Shown here: piece by piece, positions 20,341 to 28,473 of the stretch
Position numbering within the stretch: the stretch's first letter is position 1
Layout: each line of letters starts with the position of its first letter
Assembly (NCBI RefSeq): GCF_000963005.1
Contig: NZ_JZHZ01000007.1
Coordinates: forward strand, 3,451,468-3,515,467
From: Xanthomonas sp. GPE 39
GTDB taxonomy: Bacteria; Pseudomonadota; Gammaproteobacteria; Xanthomonadales; Xanthomonadaceae
Direction of reading: 5' to 3'
DNA length: 64,000 bases
The notes under the pieces: model-generated
The model's input: only the letters and a program-made list of their open reading frames with translations
What the model was told of the DNA's origin: nothing
Databases searched by the model: none
Program-made: the position numbers and the translations under genes

Positions 20341-20775
20341 ACCACCGCCAAATCCACTTTGTATTTCTTCAGCGCGTCGGCTCCGAACTTGTCTACGCCC
20401 TGCAACGACGCATCCGCCGGTAGCGTGTGCCAAGCCAAGTCAAGCAGCGCTGCCGCCGGACTTGCTATCACGCTTGAAGTAGTCGGTGTAGAACAACGCC
20501 ATCGGTTTGCCGTCCTGGTCAAACACCTCGTAGACCTTCATGCCGTCGTGGTAGGTCGGGATGTCGGTGCGTTCCTTGAAGGTGATGCCGTACAGCTCGG
20601 TGGCGGCGTAGAACACGCCGTTCTTTAACACGTTGTCCAGTTCGAAGTACGGCTTGATCTGCGCTTCGTCGATATCGTACTTGGCCTTGCGCACCTCGGC
20701 GTAGAAATCCCAGTCGGCGGCGGTGAGCTTGAAGCCGCCCTTTTGCGCATCGATCACCTTCTGGATGCCGCGCAA
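20341..20775 (-). pseudogene. dcp: Relic of peptidyl-dipeptidase Dcp, truncated at both ends with internal deletion
   Basis: On the minus strand two short frames match Dcp (M3 zinc oligopeptidase). The first (20775 to about 20442) reads ADWDFYAEVRKAKYDIDEAQ, then KPYFELDNVLKNGVFYAA and ALFYTDYFKRDSKSGG. The second, shifted by one base, continues with AALLDLAWHTLPADASLQGV and KYKVDLAVV. In intact Dcp about 170 residues including the HEFGH zinc site lie between these blocks, so an internal deletion with a frameshift joined them near 20450, probably at a short GGCGGCA-like repeat. Both termini are missing. No function can remain. Confidence 0.9.
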
Positions 20776-21014
20776 TTCCTATAGGATGATAGCGACCGGC
20801 GCTTGGCAACGGCGGTCTACCCGCAGTTTGAATCTTTTCAAGATAGAAAAGGATTCTGGGATATGCTTTCCTTGCAGGAACTCGCCGAAGATAAGTTGCT
20901 CGCTGGCGAGTCGAGGTGCGGGCATTATTTTTTATCTGAATCGCCTGACTTATGAAAAGAAGAATGAAGTGCTTATGCTGGATGAAATACTGACGACAAA
21001 CTAGGAGTGTCTCC

Positions 21015-21794
21015 ATGGTAGACAAGAAAAGTGAAGGTCGCGGCGTGGCAGATGTCGTCGCCAAGCTGCGCACGCAAAATCGGATTCTGAAGGCGTTCTT
21101 GGCGCTGGCGCTGGCGCTGCCTTTCATTTTTATGATGATGGGCGCGCGTAGTCCGGTTCGCAGGCAGGTCTTCTCCGAAATCGATGTCAATCGCATCAAT
21201 ATCGTCAACGACGATGGATCGAGATCCATGGTCTTGGCGGCACGCGGATTTCTGCCGGATATTGTGTTGGACGGAAAGATCGAGAAAAGCGATCGCGGCA
21301 AGAAGATGCCCGGGATGTTGTTCTACAATGGCGTAGGCGACGAGGTCGGCGGGCTGATCTATGACGGCTATATCGATAAGGACGGCAAGCCAAATGGCGG
21401 CGTGCATTTCTCCATGGATCGGTATGGCGGAGATCAGCAGTTGGCCCTGCATCATTACGAGAATGGTGGGTCCATGGAGACGGGTCTTTCCATATTTGAT
21501 CGCGGTCTCTCTCGGCAATACAAGGGGTTGTATGAGAAATACTTGGCTGCCCCGAAAGGTGTGGAGAAGGATGCGCTGTTGAAGCAATGGAAGGAGGCAG
21601 GCGGTCAGCAGACCCAGAGGCTCTTTGTTGGGCGCACGTATGGAAAGTCGTCCGCCGTCATCCTCGCGGACGATGCGGGAAAGCCCAGAATCATCATGTC
21701 CGTCGAGCCTAACGGCAAGGCATCGTTGGACTTCATCAATGACAAGGGCGATGTCATCCAGAGTTTACCGGGGAACTCTGCCGCGAGTAGGTAG
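21015..21794 (+). CDS. Membrane-anchored protein of unknown function
   Basis: A 259-residue protein that I do not recognise. One N-terminal transmembrane helix (about 27-43, AFLALALALPFIFMMMG) after a basic cytoplasmic segment suggests an inner-membrane anchor, with about 215 residues outside. The exported part has repeated beta-strand-like phrases: VNRINIVNDDGSRSMVLAAR, IYDGYIDKDGKPNGGVHFSM and IMSVEPNGKASLDFINDKGD. ATG 21015 has GGAG at 21004-21007. GC is visibly lower than in tamB, and the gene lies between the two tamB 3' copies, next to the dcp relic, so acquisition is likely (inference). No catalytic motif seen. Confidence 0.8.
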   Translation: MVDKKSEGRGVADVVAKLRTQNRILKAFLALALALPFIFMMMGARSPVRRQVFSEIDVNRINIVNDDGSRSMVLAARGFLPDIVLDGKIEKSDRGKKMPGMLFYNGVGDEVGGLIYDGYIDKDGKPNGGVHFSMDRYGGDQQLALHHYENGGSMETGLSIFDRGLSRQYKGLYEKYLAAPKGVEKDALLKQWKEAGGQQTQRLFVGRTYGKSSAVILADDAGKPRIIMSVEPNGKASLDFINDKGDVIQSLPGNSAASR

Positions 21795-21927
21795 TTGATA
21801 GGGAAGAGACAGATCATGGATCAAGATGCGCCTGGTAGAGCGGAGAAGAGTTCCCGCGGGATGTTTCGCCATCAGGCGCTCGCTGCATCGATGGAGCCAA
21901 AGTCCTACGGCACGGTGCTTCTGCTTG

Positions 21928-22437
21928 TTGGCCTAGAGCAACAACATCGTGTCGGACCCACGCATCAATATTCGCGCCGAACGCCAAGTGGCCGACGTCA
22001 CCGCCGGGATCGACGTGACCGGCCGCGCCACCGCGCCGCGTGCGCAGGTGTGGTCGGACCCATCGATGTCGCAATCCGAAGCGATGTCTTATTTGGTGCT
22101 GGGCCGCAGCCTCAGCAACACCAGCAGCGACGAAGCCAACCAAGTGACCGCCACCGCGAGTGCGTTGTCGGCCGGTAGCGGCCTGCTCGCCTCGCAGCTC
22201 GGCGGCAGACTCGGCTTCGACGACGCGGGTGTCAGCCAGTCGCGTGCGCTCGGCGGTTCGGTGGTCGGATTCGGCAAATATCTCTCGCCGAAACTTTATG
22301 TGAGTTATGGCGTGTCGTTAATCGGCAGTGGCTCGGTACTGACACTGAAATATCTGCTGGGCCACGGCTTCGATGCAGAAGTGGAATCGACCACAGTGGA
22401 GAAACGTGGCTCGCTGAATTGGCGGAAGGAGCGGTAG
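21928..22437 (+). pseudogene. Duplicated 3' fragment of tamB
   Basis: The last 510 bases of tamB appear here a second time. The Trp codon TGG at the left edge has become TAG, and no start or upstream tamB sequence is attached. From about 21949 it could still encode 162 residues of the DUF490 C-terminus (DPRINIRAERQVADVTAGID to LNWRKER), with substitutions Gly to Ser, Ala to Thr, Asn to Ser and Asn to Lys against tamB. Without signal or anchor it should be non-functional, but it gives homology for recombination with the intact gene. Confidence 0.9.
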
Positions 22438-22571
22438 CTCTGCGCTTACGAATACATCGAATGATAGATAGGCAACGGCGTGTCTAGATAACTCTGGGTG
22501 GATCACTGAAATCTAGCGTCTCCACCCGACATGGACGAGATAGCAGTCCATGACTTTCCCAAACGTGCCCC

Positions 22572-22595
22572 CATTACGGCGTCCTTGCCGTAATG
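22572..22595 (-). terminator. Hairpin between the tamB fragment and icd
   Basis: CATTACGGC (22572-22580) pairs perfectly with GCCGTAATG (22587-22595) around GTCCTT, 64 bases past the icd stop. It could end transcription from either side; no long T run. Confidence 0.6.
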
Positions 22596-22658
22596 CGTCA
22601 ACGCCGCCGCCGAGCGGCCAGCGTCGATCGAAGCGGATGCAAGCGCTGGGCGATGCGC

Positions 22659-24146
22659 TTACTCGCCTTGCGCCTGCGAGTAACCCCTGACGCCGTCGAA
22701 TGCGTAGAGGTTCTCGGTCTTGACGGTTTCAAAGCCCGCCTCGGACAGACGCAGCAGCAGCGAACACAGGTGGGCAGGCTTCAGCGTGGTTCCGTCCGCA
22801 GCCAGGAACCGGCAGCGCCAATGATCGGTCCGCGTGGTCTGTTGCAAGCCGCTCGGGTACACCTTCACCCCACGATTGGTAATCAGGGCCAACCGAAGCT
22901 CCGGACCGGCCAGTGCCTGCAATTGGTTGCCCAGCGTGTCGGCATCGCGTCCTGGATGATCCCAATGCACGAAGACATCCATGCCTTCCAGGGTTTTGGC
23001 GACCTTCGCACGTGCCGATTCAATGACCGGAGCAGCGGCTGACGCTGTGGGTTGCTCTGGGTAATCGACGGAGGGGATTTGCTGTGGCTTTTGGCCAAGA
23101 CGCGCGATGACCGCGTCGGCAAATTCCTGCGTGCCGACTTGCCGTTGACTGTGCGAACCGAAAATGTCGGCGGTGTGCAGCCCCTCTTCGAGCGTGCGCA
23201 ACCAGGCATTGTGGATCGCGGTGGCCGCTGCCGGACGTTGCAGATGGACCAGCATCATCACTGCGCTGAGCAGCAGCCCGGATGGGTTGGCAAGATCGCG
23301 CCCGGCAATATCCGGCGCCGAGCCGTGGACTGCTTCGAACATCGCGCACTGGCGGCCGATATTGGACGAAGGAGCCAGGCCAATGGATCCCGCCACCTCA
23401 GCCGCGACATCCGAAAGAATATCGCCGTAGAGGTTGGGTGTGACCACCACGTCGAAGCGACGCGGATCCACCGCCATCTTCGCCGTTCCGATATCGATAA
23501 TCATGTGGTCATTGGCGATCTCTGGATATTCCTTCGCGATCTCATCGAATACGCGATGGAACAGGCCGTCGGTCAACTTCATGATGTTGTCTTTGGTCAT
23601 GCAGGTGACCTTGCGGCGACCATGCGCGCGCGCATACTCGAAGGCATAGCGCACGATCCGCTCGCAGCCCGGGCGGGACACCAGCTTCAGGCACTGCACG
23701 ACTTCGTCGGTCTGCTGGTGTTCAATGCCGGCGTAGGTGTCTTCCTCGTTCTCGCGCACGATGACCACATCCATGCCCGGATGATGCGTGGCGACGAAGG
23801 GATGGTAGGCCACGCAGGGGCGCAGGTTCGCGTACAGACCGAAGGTCTTTCGCAGCGAGACATTCACGCTCTTGTAGCCGCCGCCCTGAGGCGTGGTGAT
23901 CGGCCCCTTGAGCAGCACGCCGTGCTCGGTGACCGCGTCGATGACGCTGCGATCAAAGCCTGCCGCATGCCCTGCCCGGTACGCCTCAAGCCCGACGGTG
24001 AGTGGCGTGAACGACAGCCCTGGGTCTGCTGCCGTCAGGATCTTCAGCACCGCACGGGTGATTTCCGGGCCGATGCCGTCTCCTTCGGCCACGGCAATGG
24101 TCCGGGCGGGCAGGTGAACGGCGGCTGGATTGAGCAGTGCTGACAT
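22659..24146 (-). CDS. icd: Isocitrate dehydrogenase, predicted NAD-dependent
   Basis: TCA-cycle enzyme that oxidises isocitrate to 2-oxoglutarate and CO2. About 495 residues, with an extra C-terminal domain (about 370-495) as in Thermus-type enzymes. Substrate and metal motifs are present: YKSVNVSLRKTFGLYANLRP with Ser93, RENEEDTYAG, and TPNLYGDILSDVAAEVAGS. In the cofactor loop the sequence is HGSAPDIAG (274-282); where NADP enzymes have Lys-Tyr this one has Asp279-Ile280, the pair known from NAD-specific enzymes. ATG 24146 has AGGAGA at 24151-24156 (minus strand). It diverges from a small winged-helix regulator. Confidence 0.9.
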   Translation of the reverse strand: MSALLNPAAVHLPARTIAVAEGDGIGPEITRAVLKILTAADPGLSFTPLTVGLEAYRAGHAAGFDRSVIDAVTEHGVLLKGPITTPQGGGYKSVNVSLRKTFGLYANLRPCVAYHPFVATHHPGMDVVIVRENEEDTYAGIEHQQTDEVVQCLKLVSRPGCERIVRYAFEYARAHGRRKVTCMTKDNIMKLTDGLFHRVFDEIAKEYPEIANDHMIIDIGTAKMAVDPRRFDVVVTPNLYGDILSDVAAEVAGSIGLAPSSNIGRQCAMFEAVHGSAPDIAGRDLANPSGLLLSAVMMLVHLQRPAAATAIHNAWLRTLEEGLHTADIFGSHSQRQVGTQEFADAVIARLGQKPQQIPSVDYPEQPTASAAAPVIESARAKVAKTLEGMDVFVHWDHPGRDADTLGNQLQALAGPELRLALITNRGVKVYPSGLQQTTRTDHWRCRFLAADGTTLKPAHLCSLLLRLSEAGFETVKTENLYAFDGVRGYSQAQGE

Positions 24147-24150
24147 ACGA

Positions 24151-24209
24151 TCTCCTATACACGACATGTGTGTCGTGCATTATAGATCGCGTTACATGGT
24201 TCGCGTCAA
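24151..24209 (-). promoter_or_regulatory. icd promoter with palindromic operator
   Basis: On the minus strand a perfect TATAAT (24184-24179) and TTGACG (24209-24204) are separated by 19 bases, slightly long for sigma-70. Downstream of the -10, CACGACA (24160-24166 on the plus strand) and TGTCGTG (24171-24177) form a 7-bp inverted repeat around TGTG, covering the predicted transcription start; the icd Shine-Dalgarno follows. The placement suits repression by the divergent regulator at 24250, which is inference. Confidence 0.65.
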
Positions 24210-24249
24210 TAGACTAGGCTTTGATCATAGTGTACCCGGGACGAACGGT

Positions 24250-24549
24250 ATGGACTCCAGCGGCTGGACCTTCTTCAGCAACCACAGCCATGTGCTCTTT
24301 TGTCTAGCTGCAGACCCGCAGCAGACATTGCGGGAAGTCGCGACCAAGGTCGGCATTACCGAGCGGGCCGTCCAGCGCATCGTGGCTGAACTCGAAGCGG
24401 CCGGGGTGCTGCAGCGCCAGCGCGACGGACGCCAAAACACCTACAGCATCGTGCGCGGGGTGCCGCTCAGGCACCCGTTGGAAGCGCATTGCCGCATCGG
24501 CGATCTGATCGACGTGGTGGTGGAGCGACGTCCACCCGATGCTGAGTAG
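24250..24549 (+). CDS. Small winged-helix transcriptional regulator
   Basis: A 99-residue ArsR/MarR-like winged-helix protein. The recognition region TLREVATKVGITERAVQRIV and the wing EAAGVLQRQRDGRQNTYSIV are clear; there is no separate ligand domain. Such mini-regulators bind palindromic DNA as dimers. ATG 24250 is taken because the frame is open but composition is non-coding before it. It diverges from icd across about 100 bases that contain a strong palindrome. The target and ligand are unknown. Confidence 0.75.
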   Translation: MDSSGWTFFSNHSHVLFCLAADPQQTLREVATKVGITERAVQRIVAELEAAGVLQRQRDGRQNTYSIVRGVPLRHPLEAHCRIGDLIDVVVERRPPDAE

Positions 24550-24579
24550 CGCCCCCACGCACTGCCCGCATCGCAACGG

Positions 24580-24723
24580 CATGCTGGAACGGGTGATCCG
24601 TCCCCTTGAGGAGCCGTGCATCACCGGCATCGCTTCGAAAGTCAGGTGTATGCCCTGCGCGTGATCGGCGATTGGATTGCCCTCCACAACCGCCAACGCT
24701 CACCCGACAGCCACTGGCGACGT
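24580..24723 (+). pseudogene. Fragment of an IS3-family transposase
   Basis: Two frames joined by a frameshift read NGMLERVIRPLEEPC and then HRHRFESQVYALRVIGDWIA followed by LHNRQRSPDSHWRR. This is the C-terminal end of the DDE integrase domain of IS3-type transposases (usual form NG..ER..R.LK..C, then W...YN..RPH). No N-terminal half, terminal repeat or target duplication is visible. The rest of the roughly 300-base gap to 24857 has no gene. Confidence 0.75.
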
Positions 24724-24857
24724 TTTGTTAGCCACTGTCAGGATGCAAACCCTGGATACGGCCTGTGTCACTCCATCTGTGCCACTCCATTCACCACATG
24801 CGCTGTGCAGGAACCGGTGGTAGAGAAGTGAATCTGTCCGCATCCGCACATCAACCC

Positions 24858-25454
24858 TCATTGCACGGGGCGCGGCTTGGCCTGCCGATACTGGTGCTTG
24901 TCCCCCGTGCGCTGCCCATTGGCATCGATATCGGCGCATATCCGGCCACCGCAAATAACCGCATCGGATGCGGAATAGGCTTGGAGGATAGGGATAGCGT
25001 TTTCGTAGCGCTGGAGTTCTTCCCTGGCAGCCGAAAGTTCGCGGCGGTAATAACCTAATACAGCGCAACCGACGAGAAGAACGAGCAGCAGGATCACACC
25101 TGCGGCCACAAACCAAAGCCACACGGTCTTGTTGGCTTTTTGCAACTGCGCAGAGGTGGCCGATACGGCGAGGTCATATCGCGCCGCAACCGGCGCAATC
25201 GCGTCCTTGGCTTGCTTGGTAATCTGAGAGCTGGCTCCAACCACAATGCTATCCACACGGCGATGTAACTGCGCCAGATCGCCTTGCAATGCGTGCATTT
25301 GTTGATCGAAGTTGGCCTGCATCCTTGCCTCACGTTGCTCGAACTTGGCTATCAACGCCGATTGCAGCTTGAGCGTGCTTTGAAGCGATGCCAGTAGGCT
25401 GGGGAGTTCTTGCTCGCTGGACATGTGCGTTCCAATGACGATGCGATGGGCCAT
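24858..25454 (-). CDS. Coiled-coil single-pass membrane protein, third gene of a toxin-like unit
   Basis: About 198 residues: an N-terminal helical coiled-coil region (about 15-110, KLQSALIAKFEQREARMQAN), one strong transmembrane helix (about 113-135, WFVAAGVILLLVLLVGCAVL), a second short coiled coil and a C-terminal tail with the pattern SDAVICGGRICADIDANG and DKHQYRQAKPRP. The Cys-x4-Cys tail resembles membrane proteins that accompany mobilisation or effector loci in Xanthomonadaceae; this is recall, not proof. The start overlaps the stop of the previous gene (TGATG), showing coupling. An internal ATG at 25424 is an alternative. Lower GC than the flanks. Confidence 0.75.
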   Translation of the reverse strand: MAHRIVIGTHMSSEQELPSLLASLQSTLKLQSALIAKFEQREARMQANFDQQMHALQGDLAQLHRRVDSIVVGASSQITKQAKDAIAPVAARYDLAVSATSAQLQKANKTVWLWFVAAGVILLLVLLVGCAVLGYYRRELSAAREELQRYENAIPILQAYSASDAVICGGRICADIDANGQRTGDKHQYRQAKPRPVQ

Positions 25455-26494
25455 CACATTTTCATGATGGGACCTTGAATCTGCCTAGCCATTTCTTGCT
25501 GCTGAAGTTCTTCTGGTTGCTGTGCCGCAACCAGATCTCGTCCCAATTGCGCGTGGGCCTGGACGTGAGGTGACTGTTCGATTTGTCCGCAGACACGCGA
25601 AATCTCCGCATCATCGTCAGCGAACAACGCGGCAGCCAGTCGATCAAGATCGTGGTCGCCCGTAGCGAAAGCTTGCCTTTCGTGTTGTCCCTCTTGCTGT
25701 GGATGATCGAGGCTGCTATGCAACGAACCCGATTGCGATTTTCTCTTGTCGTTTGGATCAAGCGGGACGGTCGGCTCGCCGGATTGCGGAGGCTTGATCT
25801 TGCGGTCGTCAGCGTCGTACCACTGCTTACCGTCGAACCAATAGCCACTGCGGCTGGAAGCAAGCCCAACGTCTTGATACAAGTTCTCGCCAAAATCAGG
25901 CGCATCTACTTTTTTACCGTCTTTGCCTAGCGGCAGTGACGGGGTGACATCGGCGGCCTTCAATAGCGTGCTGGCGACACCGTTACTATTGTTGTACAGC
26001 GGTGAATATTCAAGCTTTGCATCGTTGATCTGCTTTCCTGCAGCAAGCGCCGAATGCAGCTTCCGCTCAAGTTCCTGATCGGTTCCTTGCCACACGACCA
26101 GGTGTTCGTGCTTTTCTCCATTGAGCGGCCAATCTGGCGCCACTTCGCGTTGCACAACGACGTTTCCTTGCGCATCTCGAAACAAGGCTGGGTCGTCGGG
26201 CTTGGCTTGATCGACCGGTATTGGGCGAATGGAGCCATCGGGTTGCCTCTGGTACACGGCGTCGTATGGCGGGACATAGGGCGCGGCATCAACACGGATG
26301 TTGCCAAATTTGTTGGAGCCGAGCAGCGTACTTTCTAGGAATTCGGGTAGCGGGCTACCTTCTATGGCCACATCCGGACCAGCGCGCACGACCATCTGGC
26401 TACCATCGGATCGTTGGAAGATGAGATATGCGTGCCGTCGGTCAGCGGCAGTCGGACTTGTCCCCACGATAATTTTTGCTTCCTCTCCTGGCAT
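25454..26494 (-). CDS. Candidate secreted effector/toxin with Gln-rich C-terminal tail
   Basis: 346 residues, no signal peptide. The N-terminal half contains HAYLIFQRSDGSQMVVRAGP (21-40) and, at 163-178, YSPLYNNSNGVASTLL; such His and Asn-Ser-Asn phrases occur in papain-like or LRAT-like toxin domains of polymorphic toxins, so an amidase or acyltransferase-like activity is conceivable. The C-terminus has GDHDLDRLAAALFADDD followed by a Gln-rich tail (AAQQPEELQQQ), reminiscent of the XVIPCD signal of Xanthomonas type IV secretion effectors, though not a clean match. It lies two bases after a small lipoprotein gene, the usual arrangement of effector and immunity protein. All functional claims are inference. 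Confidence 0.7.
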   Translation of the reverse strand: MPGEEAKIIVGTSPTAADRRHAYLIFQRSDGSQMVVRAGPDVAIEGSPLPEFLESTLLGSNKFGNIRVDAAPYVPPYDAVYQRQPDGSIRPIPVDQAKPDDPALFRDAQGNVVVQREVAPDWPLNGEKHEHLVVWQGTDQELERKLHSALAAGKQINDAKLEYSPLYNNSNGVASTLLKAADVTPSLPLGKDGKKVDAPDFGENLYQDVGLASSRSGYWFDGKQWYDADDRKIKPPQSGEPTVPLDPNDKRKSQSGSLHSSLDHPQQEGQHERQAFATGDHDLDRLAAALFADDDAEISRVCGQIEQSPHVQAHAQLGRDLVAAQQPEELQQQEMARQIQGPIMKM

Positions 26495-26496
26495 GG

Positions 26497-26973
26497 CTAG
26501 CCCCCAATTTCTCTGGGTGTGCGTGCCACCTCAACGTCGGTGACCAATGCGCCATCCTTGGAATTGAGTGTGACGAACCAATGGATCGGCGTGGCTGGAG
26601 CCGTGATGCGCTGGTCCGGTGGTGGAGATGCCGGTGTCGAGCGCAAGCACAGAACCGAGGATTGGAATTTTCCCGACACTGGCTCAGCAGGCTTACAAGA
26701 GAAGCCTCGCGCAGCAAGGGCGAGCATGGCATCAGCAAGCCTCATCTCGGGAACGATCCAGTGTCCGATCTGGGCCTTGGCTTCTGTCGTGGATTGCTGA
26801 TCTCGAAATGGTTCGGTCGATGTGTCCGCATTGCTCATGGCAGTGCATCCTGTCGCAGCTGAGATGGAGACTAAAAAAAGCAGGCTGGCGCGGAAAAGGC
26901 GCGGAACAGCTCCACGCCAAGCATCCCTCTGACGAGCAGTGTCGCATGCCCGATGATGACGAGTCATTGCCAT
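26497..26973 (-). CDS. Small putative lipoprotein, candidate immunity protein
   Basis: 158 residues. A long basic N-region (1-28) precedes a hydrophobic segment FRASLLFLVSISAATGC; the Cys at about 43 gives a weak lipobox (ATGC). The exported part is short, with two more cysteines (FSCKPAEP and SSVLCLRS) that could form a disulfide, and ends with a beta-rich stretch (IHWFVTLNSKDGALVTDVEV). ATG 26973 has AGGAAG close upstream. It is the first gene of the three-gene unit, with a 2-base gap to the toxin-like gene, which fits a periplasmic immunity lipoprotein. Confidence 0.7.
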   Translation of the reverse strand: MAMTRHHRACDTARQRDAWRGAVPRLFRASLLFLVSISAATGCTAMSNADTSTEPFRDQQSTTEAKAQIGHWIVPEMRLADAMLALAARGFSCKPAEPVSGKFQSSVLCLRSTPASPPPDQRITAPATPIHWFVTLNSKDGALVTDVEVARTPREIGG

Positions 26974-27160
26974 GGGGGCTTCCTAATTACACTGTCTTGA
27001 AATGCAGTCTAGCCTAATCATTGAACCGGCCCCTTTCCAATTTCCACAGTGCCGGTACAGGGCCATCATAGAAAGCAGGTGCGAACCAATAGACTGGTGT
27101 CCATGGTGCAGCGCGATCCGATCAAGCACATTGGCCGCACCGACTACTGCCAGACGCAAC

Positions 27161-28201
27161 TCAGTCCTGAGGCTTGCAAGGCGCATCGCTGCCAAACAGG
27201 CGACCCAGGCGCGAGCGCGGCGGGCACAGCGGCGTGGGCAGCGTTTGCGCGGCCTTCGCCGCAGTGGCTGCCGCCTCAGCCGCAGCGGCGCGTTGTTGCT
27301 GCAATTGCGCCAGCATGGCCTTGATCTGTGGCATCGCCGCCAACGTAGCTTTCTCGCCTTCCAAAATCGCGGCGTTGCGCTGGGCGAAATCGGTCGCGCC
27401 GATCTCGTTGACATTGGGTCGGATGACGATGTCCGCACGCGCCAGTTCCTGCTGGCCCAGGCGCTGGCCCATGATCGCAATCGATTGGTTGACGATGCCG
27501 AGCATGCCGCTCGGATTCTTGCCGCTGGCTTTGCTGGAGATATCCACGGCAATCACCACGTCGGCACCGAGCTGGCGCGCGGCATCCACCGGCACCGGGC
27601 TGACCACCCCGCCATCGACATAGTGGTACTTGCCGATAGCCACCGGCTCGAACACGCCAGGAAAGCTGCTGGAGGCACGCACTGCCTGGCCGGCATTGCC
27701 GCGCACGAACACCGTGCGCTCGCCGTCTTCCAGGCGCGTGGCCACCACTGCGAATGGTCGTGCAAGTTTCTCGATTGGGGTGTTCTTGAGTTGCGTGTTG
27801 ATGTAATCCTGCAGCGCCTGGCCCTGCACCAGTCCACCGGAGAACAGGTGCATATCGCGGATACTGCTTTTTTCCAGCGCCTCTGCCGCCTGTTGTAGCT
27901 CAAACGCGTCCATGCCACTGGCGTACAACGCGCCGACCACACTGCCGGCACTGGTGCCGGAGACCACCGCAGGTTCCAAGCCGTTGGCCTGCAGCATTTT
28001 GATGACGCCAATGTGGGCGAACCCCTTGGCTGCGCCACCGCCAAGCGCAATCCCAATCCGCAACGGTTTGGTTGTCGGTGCCGGTGCAAGATCGTGGACC
28101 ACCGGCGCTGGCGCGGCGGGCTTGGGCTCGCCACCGCAGGCACCGAGCACACAGACCAACGACAGAGACAGCAGAAAGCGCAAGCGACGAAAGGTGGTCA
28201 T
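27161..28201 (-). CDS. Patatin-like phospholipase lipoprotein (RssA type)
   Basis: A 346-residue lipoprotein (lipobox LGAC, Cys22) with a patatin domain. The Ser-Asp dyad is intact: Ser84 in SGTSAGS and Asp196 in VDGGVVSPVP, plus the glycine-rich oxyanion loop LGGGAAKGFAHIGV (53-66). Family members hydrolyse acyl groups from phospholipids; location should be the periplasmic face of a membrane. The C-terminal tail is Ala/Gln-rich coiled coil (LAQLQQQRAAAAEAAATAAK), then LCPPRSRLGRLFGS. Single gene, divergent from the M20 amidohydrolase. Confidence 0.92.
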   Translation of the reverse strand: MTTFRRLRFLLSLSLVCVLGACGGEPKPAAPAPVVHDLAPAPTTKPLRIGIALGGGAAKGFAHIGVIKMLQANGLEPAVVSGTSAGSVVGALYASGMDAFELQQAAEALEKSSIRDMHLFSGGLVQGQALQDYINTQLKNTPIEKLARPFAVVATRLEDGERTVFVRGNAGQAVRASSSFPGVFEPVAIGKYHYVDGGVVSPVPVDAARQLGADVVIAVDISSKASGKNPSGMLGIVNQSIAIMGQRLGQQELARADIVIRPNVNEIGATDFAQRNAAILEGEKATLAAMPQIKAMLAQLQQQRAAAAEAAATAAKAAQTLPTPLCPPRSRLGRLFGSDAPCKPQD

Positions 28202-28473
28202 GGCGGGGGTCGCACTGAGGTGTCATGTGGATGAGCGGCGCAGCATACACGCCATCACCTTGCCCGCCGGTAAGCCACTGGGTGGGCCGACGACAACAGC
28301 GGCGATGGATGCCATGGCAAATCGTTCAATGGGCCGAACTGCGCGTTGCCGCACACGCTGCGCGCTATGAAGTTCGTTGTTCGCCTACGCTTGGATTGGT
28401 ATCGTGCCGCCATGCCTTCGATACAACAGACAGCTTGTGCTGATACCGCGTCGCGATCCGTGGATCGCCAGCC

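Noticed and set aside
20863-20960. Short plus-strand ORF starting MLSLQELAEDKLL
   Set aside because: About 30 codons, weak start context and no family; more likely chance in a rearranged AT-rich stretch.
26983-27898. Long frames on both strands around the patatin gene
   Set aside because: Shadows of the patatin-like gene; only the minus-strand frame ending at 27161 has lipobox, GxSxG and DGG.
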